Notes under the pieces: model-generated
What the model saw: only the letters and a program-made list of their open reading frames with translations
Database searches by the model: none
What the model was told of the DNA's origin: nothing
Source: CAZAQK01 sp046344715
GTDB lineage: Bacteria > Pseudomonadota > Alphaproteobacteria > Rickettsiales > SXRF01
Direction of reading: 5' to 3'
DNA: 64,000 nucleotides
Assembly (NCBI GenBank): GCA_046344715.1
Contig: JBKDKX010000006.1
Span: forward strand, 62,001-126,000
Made by a program: the position numbers and the translations under genes
Shown: one piece after another, positions 18,405 through 26,750 of the stretch
Layout of the letters: each line of letters opens with the position of its first letter
How positions within the stretch are numbered: the stretch's first letter is position 1

Positions 18405-20116
18405 GGGAAAGGCCCTCTATTCCGAATAACTGCAGGCGCTTGTTGTATCGTAGCCGCATCTTGTATCGTAACAGTTGCTTCTACTGGACCGGTTTGTGCT
18501 GGCTGCGTTTCCGCTGTTTCTTCTTCGGTATCGATGCTGGTTTGCAACGCAGTTTGTTCCGTAAACGCTGTCGGCAACGACGTATATGAAACATCATAGC
18601 CAGGCAACCAGACTTTCATATCCTCAAGTATCTTCTTTGAAGCCAGCTTAAATGCCTTACGGTCATTAATAACATCAAGAAACTCTATCTGCATTTCTGC
18701 TTTCATGCCAGACTTCTCAACGGCAGCCAGCATTCCTTCATTTTTCCCTTTGCTGGTCATCTCCCAGATGATTTGCTTAACCCATACAGGTGATTGCTTA
18801 ATAGGCATCAACATACCAAGGAACGCATGCGGAGACGATTTTTCCTGTTGCAGCTGCATGTATAACTCCAACAGATGATTTGCTTTTTCAATATCAATAT
18901 CTGAACGATTAATTTCCTGCCGCAACGCCTCAATACGGCTGCGCTGCGATTTCATTTTATCTTCCATATCGCCAGCCTCCTGCGACATGCTGAACATTCC
19001 AACACCTAAAACTCCTGCATATCCAACCATACCAACACTACATACAACACCTACCATACGTTGCATCGCCAGCAGTTGCCGATACTGATCCACCCGTTTT
19101 GAATGTACGGTTGTAAATGGCAACACATGTTTACGGCTACAGCCAATGGTTGCAGCAAGAATCACATCTCCAAACTGATCGGCAGGCTGAGTTGCACCTT
19201 CAATCCCCATACACTCTGCAAACTCGTAAGGTGTATAGATATGCATGACAGCCGTTGGGAATTTTTTCCTGTCAATTGCCGCCTTAATACCGGATGAAGC
19301 GATGATATAAATATCCAGGCCATCTTGTGGGTTAAACGACAGGCGTTTCATATATTCAATAGTAGATTGCATCTCCTGTTCAATATTACCTGCAACCATC
19401 TCAATATTGGATTCGCCAATAGGCTGCGCCAGACGAGTAAATACTATCCTTCCATCTTTAAGGATAACCTGCCTGAATCCACCCACCTTGTTATGGCTTA
19501 CAAAAAATTTCCACTTATGTTTTGCCCCGTCAGCGTTAAGGTTTGCAGCTTTATCAATGAATTTTACAATATTTTCTGACTCAACAGAAACCAGCCTGAT
19601 ACCGCGGAAATGATTGGGCAGGTCTTCAACAAATTCCAACCATGCTGCAAGTTGCGGGCTTTTTTCCACCGCAACCATGATAAAATTCCAGTCTTTACGG
19701 CCAGTTGTCTCACGACCCAGTGGGAGAGCCCCTTTGATTTCCACGCTCCCGAATTCCCGATCCAACCGTCGCTTTATCAGCTTATTAACTGAAAGCGATG
19801 AAACAGGCGGAAGTGTCTGCTGTAAATAGGTCTGATCCATGGTATCAAGCACCATGATGATAGAAGCATTAGCATCTTTAATAATCGTTTGCCTGAATTC
19901 TCCCAAGCTTTGCGGACTAGTATCTGGTACAAACTGACGACTTTGAACCGTGCCATCTTTGATATAGACGAGAATAGTCCCTTCATCACCTATAAACAGT
20001 ACAAAGGTATTGCCCTTGGAAGCACGAAACTGCATGCCACTGGAATTGGTTTTTTTCCCACCGCCAGCCTTACGCTGCTTAATTTTTTCTATCTGTGCCT
20101 TGATTGAAAGAGCCAT
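18401..20116 (-). CDS. PilM/PilN-like (GspL-like) pilus assembly protein
   Basis: 571 residues. The N-terminal 340 residues look like an actin-fold cytoplasmic domain as in PilM, MshI or GspL (GNTFVLFIGDEGTILVYIKD, NIVKFIDKAANL, GFRQVILKDGRIVFTRLAQP). One membrane segment (VVCSVGMVGYAGVLGVGMF) lies near 355-377, followed by a coiled coil (SQRSRIEALRQEINRSD) and a PilN-like periplasmic domain. The C-terminus is a Thr, Gln and Pro rich tail. PilM and PilN are usually separate proteins; here they appear joined, as in GspL. It precedes the PilO-like gene in the operon. Confidence 0.7.
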   Translation of the reverse strand: MALSIKAQIEKIKQRKAGGGKKTNSSGMQFRASKGNTFVLFIGDEGTILVYIKDGTVQSRQFVPDTSPQSLGEFRQTIIKDANASIIMVLDTMDQTYLQQTLPPVSSLSVNKLIKRRLDREFGSVEIKGALPLGRETTGRKDWNFIMVAVEKSPQLAAWLEFVEDLPNHFRGIRLVSVESENIVKFIDKAANLNADGAKHKWKFFVSHNKVGGFRQVILKDGRIVFTRLAQPIGESNIEMVAGNIEQEMQSTIEYMKRLSFNPQDGLDIYIIASSGIKAAIDRKKFPTAVMHIYTPYEFAECMGIEGATQPADQFGDVILAATIGCSRKHVLPFTTVHSKRVDQYRQLLAMQRMVGVVCSVGMVGYAGVLGVGMFSMSQEAGDMEDKMKSQRSRIEALRQEINRSDIDIEKANHLLELYMQLQQEKSSPHAFLGMLMPIKQSPVWVKQIIWEMTSKGKNEGMLAAVEKSGMKAEMQIEFLDVINDRKAFKLASKKILEDMKVWLPGYDVSYTSLPTAFTEQTALQTSIDTEEETAETQPAQTGPVEATVTIQDAATIQQAPAVIRNRGPFP

Positions 20117-20181
20117 GCCGCACTGTCACCCTGTGGTAGAGTAGTCGATTATGACCATAACATCGATTGCCATAATACACA

Positions 20182-21384
20182 TTAAAATTTCATCTTGCTG
20201 AACGATTCATACAGCGGCCCAAATACCGCAGCAATCACCCAGAAAATAATAACTCCCATCACGATGGTCAATGCGGGCTGGATCATGCCAACCATAGAAT
20301 CCACCGCATCATTTACCTCCCGGTGATAGAAGAAATTCACGTTTTCCAATGCCTCGGTCATATTACCGCTGTCTTCACCGACCTTAAACATACGAATCAC
20401 GAGGTTAGGAAACTGCGTGGAAAGCCGAAGAGATGATGTAAGCGAATTACCTTCCATCACATTGTTTTTTACCAAATCCACAGAGTCTTTCAAAACACGA
20501 TTACCTACGACACCTTTAGCAGACTCAAGTGATTCAAGAATATCGATGCCGCTGTTAAACATTACCGAGAAGAAATGTGTAAAGCGTGCCATATCCAGCC
20601 TGCGAATTACGCCCCCAATAACCGGTGTACGCAACAGTATTCCATCTACTCGATACGCAAAATCCTCAGACGCATGATATGCAATCATAAAAATAATAAA
20701 CATCACAACAGGCACGCCCAGTATAAGATACCAATAGTACTGAAAAGCATATGATACTGCGATAAGTGCGCGTGTATGCAGAGGTATATCAAACCCCTGC
20801 GAAACAATAAAATCAATGAGCTTTGGAACAACAAACAACATCAGCACCGTCACCACCAGTGAAATCATTATGATCAGGGCGATTGGATAACGTGTGGCCT
20901 TCTTCACTTTACGGCGAATATCCGCAGTCCACTTCAAATGCTCGGTTAAGTGCATGAAAGAATCCGCAAGGTTACCGGTTTTTTCACCCGCTGCTACCAG
21001 ACCTATGAATACGTTGCTGAATACTTTTGGATAGGCTGCAAACGCGGCGGAAAGCATACTACCGGTCTTTACTGATTCATACACGCCAGTGAGAATATCA
21101 CGCAGTTTATCTGATTCTGTAGAGTCGCGCACGTCAGCCAGCGCATCATGTAGCGGCACGCCTGCTCTGTCGAGTTGCTCAAGATGCATACAAAGGACTA
21201 TCATATCCTTGAGATTGATTCTGCTGAAACGCGACGTCTTTTTTGCACGTGCAAGCCGCGCATCTACCAGATCAAGGCCAAGCTGCTTAAGCCGAGACTC
21301 CAAATCGAGTTCATTATCAGCAACCACCACTCCCCGCATTTTGCGGCCTGCTGGATTAATCGCAGAATAATTATATATCGGCAT
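20182..21384 (-). CDS. pilC: type IV pilus / type II secretion platform protein, PilC (GspF) family
   Basis: 400 residues with two copies of the GspF cytoplasmic domain separated by membrane segments near 170-190 and 220-240 and a final one near 375-395. Family motifs seen are YNYSAINPAGRKMRGVV at the start, LEQLDRAGVPLHDAL, GEKTGNLADSF, and in the second half MFNSGIDILESL, GEDSGNMTEAL and PALTIVMGVIIFWVIAAV. PilC is the inner-membrane platform on which the ATPases act. The start lies two bases after the pilB stop. Confidence 0.93.
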   Translation of the reverse strand: MPIYNYSAINPAGRKMRGVVVADNELDLESRLKQLGLDLVDARLARAKKTSRFSRINLKDMIVLCMHLEQLDRAGVPLHDALADVRDSTESDKLRDILTGVYESVKTGSMLSAAFAAYPKVFSNVFIGLVAAGEKTGNLADSFMHLTEHLKWTADIRRKVKKATRYPIALIIMISLVVTVLMLFVVPKLIDFIVSQGFDIPLHTRALIAVSYAFQYYWYLILGVPVVMFIIFMIAYHASEDFAYRVDGILLRTPVIGGVIRRLDMARFTHFFSVMFNSGIDILESLESAKGVVGNRVLKDSVDLVKNNVMEGNSLTSSLRLSTQFPNLVIRMFKVGEDSGNMTEALENVNFFYHREVNDAVDSMVGMIQPALTIVMGVIIFWVIAAVFGPLYESFSKMKF

Positions 21385-21386
21385 CG

Positions 21387-23153
21387 TTATAACCTGTCGG
21401 TAAGGTCGATGGTGTTAATCAGTTCATCAAGGGCTATTTCACCCGCAATGACCTTGTTAATTCCATCCTGTTGCATGGTAACAAAACCATTCTGCAACGC
21501 ATAATCAGCCATCACCTTACGTGTTGCATTGGTTGCAATCAATTCGTCGAATGCCCTGTCAATACGCAGCACCTCAACGATCGCCGTGCGTCCTTTATAT
21601 CCTTTACGGTTACATCGCTCGCAGCCCACTGCTTCATAAATGGTTGGCGGTTTGGCAGCATCCACACCAAGAATTTTACACTCTTCAGCCGTCGCCGACC
21701 GCGCTTTACGGCAATGCGTACATAATTTACGCGCAAGTCTTTGTGCCAAACATCCAATCAAGGAGCCCGCAAGCAAGTGCGACGGAATACCGATATCATT
21801 CAAACGCGGAATAGCGCCCAGCGCATCATTGGTGTGCAATGTAGTATATACCTGATGACCTGTGAGGGCGGCACGCACCGCCATAAGTGCCGTGTCTTCA
21901 TCGCGCACCTCACCGATAAAGATGATATCAGGGTCTTGGCGCATCATGGATTTAATACCATTTGTAAAATCCATGCCTGTGCCTTCACGCACGTTACTCT
22001 GACGAATCAGGGGCAATTGATATTCCACCGGATCTTCCAGCGTCATGATGTTGGTATCAATCGAGTTGATATAATTCAGCACCGAGTAGAGCGTAGTGGT
22101 TTTACCTGAACCGGTGGGGCCGGTCACGATAATGATACCCTCCGGACGCTTAATCATACGCTTCAAGATAGCAGTGTTATAGTCAGAGAACCCCAGATCT
22201 TCCAGCGGCACCAGCGACTTTGCCTTATCGAGCAGACGCATCACGATATTCTCACCGTGAATGGTTGGCTGGGTCGCCACACGAAAATCGATTTCACGGC
22301 CAAGCACTGTATAGCTGATACGACCATCCTGTGGATTACGAGCTTCTGCGATATTCATGCCCGACATAATTTTGATACGCACCGCCATCGCTGCCCAGTA
22401 ATCAAGATGCAGCGAACGCACCTGCACCATGTTGCCGTCAATACGATAACGCAGCCGCAAGAACGAACCTTCCGGCTCAAAGTGAATATCGGAAGCGCCT
22501 TGCTTAATGGCATCAACCAGCAGCGCATTCACCAGACGTACCGTTGGGTTTACATACCCTTCCTGGCGACCATCCAGCTTGGTATGCTCACGAATACCGG
22601 TTTCAATTTCTTTTAAGATACCATCGATCGAAATTTCATAATCGTAATACTGGTCAATCAGCTCAAGGATCTCTGATTCTGTGCAATAAATCGGGATTAT
22701 CTTGGCATTACGCGGTACATGCCTGCGTACCTGATCTATCGCCAGAACGTTATATACGTCAGCCATCGCCAGTTTAAACGTATCATGTTCGTAAGAAACT
22801 GGCAGGACCTTGTGACGCACGGCGATTTCTTTTGGTACGCGGCGCACCACCGCAGAATCCAGCATCGCCGATTTAGGATCAAATTTTTGCGTGCCGGATG
22901 ACTCAGCAAGCACCTCGCCTAGTGCGGATTCGGTAATAAAACCCATCTCAACAAGAATGGCACCAAAAAGTTTTTTGGTGGTTTTCTGCTCAGTGAGGAC
23001 AATCTGCAACTGATCGGGAGAAATCAGGCCAAGTGAAAGCAACTTCTCACCAATACGCATGGGTTTTGCCGGTTTAGCCGCGCCTTCAGCAGATTCTACG
23101 TCCACATCGTCCCGCAGAGATTTATCAGCATCACCTGACTTGTCGGCAGTCAT
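21387..23153 (-). CDS. pilB: type IV pilus extension ATPase, PilB/MshE family
   Basis: 588 residues. PilB powers pilus extension in the cytoplasm. After an acidic head, an MshEN-type domain (about 30-90: RIGEKLLSLGLISPDQL, then LFGAILVEMGFITESAL) precedes the ATPase. Walker A VTGPTGSGKTTTL is near residues 342-354, Walker B is DPDIIFIGEVRD, the His box TGHQVYTTLHTNDA, and a zinc site is formed by CTHC and CERC. MshEN domains can bind cyclic di-GMP; in the second half-motif the usual Arg of RLG appears to be Leu, so binding is uncertain. It heads the minus-strand pilus operon. Confidence 0.93.
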   Translation of the reverse strand: MTADKSGDADKSLRDDVDVESAEGAAKPAKPMRIGEKLLSLGLISPDQLQIVLTEQKTTKKLFGAILVEMGFITESALGEVLAESSGTQKFDPKSAMLDSAVVRRVPKEIAVRHKVLPVSYEHDTFKLAMADVYNVLAIDQVRRHVPRNAKIIPIYCTESEILELIDQYYDYEISIDGILKEIETGIREHTKLDGRQEGYVNPTVRLVNALLVDAIKQGASDIHFEPEGSFLRLRYRIDGNMVQVRSLHLDYWAAMAVRIKIMSGMNIAEARNPQDGRISYTVLGREIDFRVATQPTIHGENIVMRLLDKAKSLVPLEDLGFSDYNTAILKRMIKRPEGIIIVTGPTGSGKTTTLYSVLNYINSIDTNIMTLEDPVEYQLPLIRQSNVREGTGMDFTNGIKSMMRQDPDIIFIGEVRDEDTALMAVRAALTGHQVYTTLHTNDALGAIPRLNDIGIPSHLLAGSLIGCLAQRLARKLCTHCRKARSATAEECKILGVDAAKPPTIYEAVGCERCNRKGYKGRTAIVEVLRIDRAFDELIATNATRKVMADYALQNGFVTMQQDGINKVIAGEIALDELINTIDLTDRL

Positions 23154-23267
23154 ATATTTCTCTTACGGATCAAATTGTTAACAAGCAACCAAAGTACTCC
23201 AATCTGCATTAGAGCCCAAAAAGATTGAGAATCAGTTAACGTATTGAGTTTTAAGCGGTTACTACAA

Positions 23268-26200
23268 TCACGCCACGCTGCTGCGAAGCTGGAGCTTTTT
23301 AAGACAGGAATCGATCCAAAGTGCTGTCAGTTTTTCCTGCACAGAATTCTGCTTAAGGCGCTCGTTTAGGTGAGGGAAATCAACATGGTCAAGCAACTGA
23401 TCCTGATTAAAGCAGGAATAAACATACGTCTCTTTTCCTGTAACAGGATCAATATGTTTCTGCAAGCATTGCGCGCAGATTTCCTTCATCATACACTGCA
23501 TGGGTGAATTTATACTGCCAATCGCAATATGATTAGGCTTCAGGTAGGGTTTCAGTACGCCGTGACGTGCGGCACCTACAGCCGCCATCATGCGGTCAGA
23601 GCCGATGGCAATCATATGATTTGCGGTAGAAAATAATTGCGTATCGCCCAGCTTACCTTCTGCATAAGCGCGCATGGCCTCTACGATATTACCCTTAAAG
23701 CACCTATCCTGTGGACGACTTTTGGAAAGCTCTGCCTCATCGCAACACCAGACAATAACATCGGCTGCCTGCTCAATTTCCTCGATTTTATAGCGATCAA
23801 TGGCTTTTTTATAACCAGCGAAATAGAGCACTTTTGAACCCTTCTCACGCAGTGCCTTCCCGATGGAAAAGAGCACCGCATTGCCCAGTCCGCCGCCTAC
23901 GAGTATCACATGTTCATTGGCTGGAATTTCGGTTGGCGTGCCGGTTGGCCCCATGAGCACTACCGGTTCATCCTTCTTCAGATGCCCGCACAAATCCGAT
24001 GATCCGCCCATTTCCAGCGCAATCACCGAAATTAGCCCCTTGTCCTTATCCACCCATGCGCCAGTCATGGCGAGACCTTCCATGGCAAGTTTTGTAGCCG
24101 ATATTTGCAAGGCATTCGCTTCAAAATTCTGCAAACGATAAAACTGCCCAGGCTGGAATTGTCTTGCAGCAAGCGGTGCATGCAGCACCACTTCGATGAT
24201 GTTAGGTGTTAAGCGATTCACCGCATGTACCGTCGCCCGCAATTGCTGATTTATTGCTTCAATAAACTGACGACTGGCGACTGGCGACTGGTGACTTCTG
24301 CGTGCAAGAGCTGCTGTTACCACTGGATATCCCTGCTTTGCGCTGCCCATGGCCTTCACCACATTACCTGCAAATGACGGGTGCAAATCACCAAAGAAGC
24401 TCACTGCCCTGCCCTCACTATCAAAAGACATCAGCACATGCACATCTTTAGGCTTAGATACACGCTCTGGCTTTACCGCATTTCCAGAACTGTCCACCGC
24501 TTTGAAATATTTTCCATCCAGTGCAAAATGCTCTGGGTCTTCGCGTTGCAGCACCGTATTTGGATTTGTGCCTGCCGCAATTAATATGGTGCGTGCTGGA
24601 ATAGTAATCGTTTGATTCTCAGTACCTGCTTTTTTGAGGGTAATATGGCTGGCATAGCCGAATTTATCGCAAGTAACCGCCTGCGGCTCAAACAACTCCG
24701 CAAAGAAAATACCTTCTTCAAATGCCTTCTCCACTTCCTCATGATTGAGCCTGTAGCTCGGCGCATCAATGAGCCGCTTGCGGTAAATGAGCTTCACCCC
24801 ACCCCATGAATCAAGAAGGCTCCACACATCCGGTTTTTCTTTCTTTTTTTCATCTCGGATAGCACTGCCATGCGCAAGGAATTCTTCGGCGATGATGGTA
24901 TCTTCTTCACTCCAGCTTTTACGCACCGCTTGTTCACCACGCTCTGCAACTAACGCTTCATAACGCGCAAGGAACTTTTCCACCTGTACTGGATAATACG
25001 CAAGTGATTCGGTTGCGGTATCAATCGCAGTGAGTCCACCGCCAATCACTACCACTGGCAGACGCACCTGTAAGTTTGCAATAGAATCTTTCTTCGCCGC
25101 ACCGGTAAGTTGCAACGCCATTAAAAAATCAGAAGCCGTGCGCACACCGCGAGAAAGGCCACCCGGCATATCAATAAGTGTTGGTTTGCCAGCACCCATG
25201 CATAGAGCAATATGGTCAAAGCCCAAGGCAAACGCATTATCATACGTCAGAGATGAGCCAAACCGTACACCACCGATCATGGAAAATTGTTCACGACGTT
25301 CGAGTAGTAGGCGGATGATTTTCAGGTAATTTTTATCCCAACGCACCGTGATGCCATATTCAGCAACCCCACCAAATCCAGCCAGCGTACGCTCATCGAG
25401 CGATTCATAAATGGTGTTTATATCTTTGATCGGTTCAAATGGCACACGCGCACCCAGTGGCGTTACACCAGAAATTCGTTCCGAAACCGGTTCAATTTTT
25501 AGGCCATCCACACCCACCACTGTGTGTCCATCATTCATCAAGTGATGTGCAAGCGTATAACCCGCAGGACCAAGACCCGCTACCAGTACCTTGCGACCAG
25601 ACGCTGCTTTTTGCAAGGGCCGCTCCAGATTCAGAGGATTCCAGCGTGTAAGCAGTGAATAAATTTCAAAGCCATACGGCAATTTCAGTACGTCTTTCAG
25701 CACATGGGTTTCCACCAGCGGAATGTTCACCGGCTCCTGTTTTTGGTAAATGCAGGACTTCATGCAATCATTACAAATGCGGTGCCCCGTGCCAGCGCAC
25801 ATGGGGTTATCTACCGTCACCATCGCCAGCGCGCCAAGCGGCACACCTTCTGATTTCAATGTGTTCATTTCTGAGATTTTTTCTTCCAGCGGGCAACCGG
25901 CAAGCGTTATCTCCAATGGGTTTTTCTTATACTCACCGGTTTTTTCCTTCATGCCCTTCGAGCAAGAATCCTTGCCCTGATTATGGCAAAAGATGCAGTA
26001 ATTCGCATGGTCAAGTGCTTGTTCTAGTTTTCCTGCATCATCAGTAAGTTTGAAGCCATCACGCGCGCGCAGATGGTGTTTTCCAAAACGCATCACCGTT
26101 ACGCCGTCGCGCAACTCGGTTTCCACCGCTACCAGATTTTCTGCATCCAGCTTGCGTGGCTGTTTGAACAAAATGCCATGGCCGTGACGCACACGTCCCG

Positions 26201-26741
26201 CCTCTGTAAGCAGTGCCCACGCCGCATAACGCGCCGCCATCTCCAGCAGTGATTTGTGCTGATCTTCTTTTTCCAGCCAACCCATCACGGTTTTGGCAAA
26301 TGCCAGTTCAAAGAATTCATCCTGCACTGGCACAAGCGGCAACATCTGCAAAATAGCATCTGCATTCAGGCGTTCTGCTTCTTCCTGCTTCAGGGCTTTC
26401 GCTGCGCGACGCTGCACGAACAGACGTTTACATGCATAAAGCGGAGCCAGCGTGTGATGCCACTCGGCCAACTTCTGCATCTCTGTTTCAATACGAAATA
26501 GCTTGGCAATAAAATCTTCCACATGCGGCGCGAGGTCGATGAGTAATTGTGACTCTTCTTTCTCTGAACTCTGAACTCTGGACTCTGGATTCTGCTTTAC
26601 TGCGCGTGCTGCCACAAAACGGTTGAACAATTCAACATCCGCTGCCTTCAGCACATCACAAAAAATACCGTCGATTTTTACCAGCCCATCACGGTGATAA
26701 AGCTCTTCAAACCCAATTCCGAAACCAAACTTACTGCTCAT
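23268..26741 (-). CDS. NfnAB-like multidomain iron-sulfur flavoprotein oxidoreductase
   Basis: 1157 residues. Residues 1-240 are helical and unrecognised. A GltD/NfnB-like part follows: iron-sulfur ligands C249, C252, C260 and C283, then C315, C323, C326 and C330 (CAGTGHRICNDCMKSC), an FAD site GLGPAG at 390-394 and an NAD(P) site VVIGGGLTAID near 564. The C-terminal part (from about 835) is NfnA/PyrK-like: FAD-binding FQPGQFYRL, NAD-binding VILVGGGLGN near 945, and a [2Fe-2S] site C1083, C1089, C1092, C1110. Such a protein can move electrons between pyridine nucleotides and iron-sulfur carriers. It lies nine bases after cysNC and probably serves CysI. Two seven-base repeat arrays are inside the frame. 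Confidence 0.8.
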   Translation of the reverse strand: MSSKFGFGIGFEELYHRDGLVKIDGIFCDVLKAADVELFNRFVAARAVKQNPESRVQSSEKEESQLLIDLAPHVEDFIAKLFRIETEMQKLAEWHHTLAPLYACKRLFVQRRAAKALKQEEAERLNADAILQMLPLVPVQDEFFELAFAKTVMGWLEKEDQHKSLLEMAARYAAWALLTEAGRVRHGHGILFKQPRKLDAENLVAVETELRDGVTVMRFGKHHLRARDGFKLTDDAGKLEQALDHANYCIFCHNQGKDSCSKGMKEKTGEYKKNPLEITLAGCPLEEKISEMNTLKSEGVPLGALAMVTVDNPMCAGTGHRICNDCMKSCIYQKQEPVNIPLVETHVLKDVLKLPYGFEIYSLLTRWNPLNLERPLQKAASGRKVLVAGLGPAGYTLAHHLMNDGHTVVGVDGLKIEPVSERISGVTPLGARVPFEPIKDINTIYESLDERTLAGFGGVAEYGITVRWDKNYLKIIRLLLERREQFSMIGGVRFGSSLTYDNAFALGFDHIALCMGAGKPTLIDMPGGLSRGVRTASDFLMALQLTGAAKKDSIANLQVRLPVVVIGGGLTAIDTATESLAYYPVQVEKFLARYEALVAERGEQAVRKSWSEEDTIIAEEFLAHGSAIRDEKKKEKPDVWSLLDSWGGVKLIYRKRLIDAPSYRLNHEEVEKAFEEGIFFAELFEPQAVTCDKFGYASHITLKKAGTENQTITIPARTILIAAGTNPNTVLQREDPEHFALDGKYFKAVDSSGNAVKPERVSKPKDVHVLMSFDSEGRAVSFFGDLHPSFAGNVVKAMGSAKQGYPVVTAALARRSHQSPVASRQFIEAINQQLRATVHAVNRLTPNIIEVVLHAPLAARQFQPGQFYRLQNFEANALQISATKLAMEGLAMTGAWVDKDKGLISVIALEMGGSSDLCGHLKKDEPVVLMGPTGTPTEIPANEHVILVGGGLGNAVLFSIGKALREKGSKVLYFAGYKKAIDRYKIEEIEQAADVIVWCCDEAELSKSRPQDRCFKGNIVEAMRAYAEGKLGDTQLFSTANHMIAIGSDRMMAAVGAARHGVLKPYLKPNHIAIGSINSPMQCMMKEICAQCLQKHIDPVTGKETYVYSCFNQDQLLDHVDFPHLNERLKQNSVQEKLTALWIDSCLKKLQLRSSVA
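24266..24300. repeat. in-frame degenerate 7-base tandem repeat
   Basis: Five units of gactggc-type sequence (gactggc twice exactly, then gactggt and gacttct). On the coding (minus) strand it encodes the hydrophilic stretch SHQSPVASRQ at about residues 816-825, exactly the junction between the NfnB-like and NfnA-like halves. The array does not break the frame. Confidence 0.8.
26560..26594. repeat. in-frame degenerate 7-base tandem repeat
   Basis: Five units of actctga/actctgg type. On the coding strand it encodes PESRVQSSEKE at about residues 52-62 of the same oxidoreductase, in a region without recognised domain. It is a different seven-base word from the array at 24266. Confidence 0.8.
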
Positions 26742-26750
26742 ATAAACCTA

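Noticed and set aside
22257..22616. 119-codon plus-strand frame within pilB
   Set aside because: Antisense to conserved ATPase motifs with no supporting signal.
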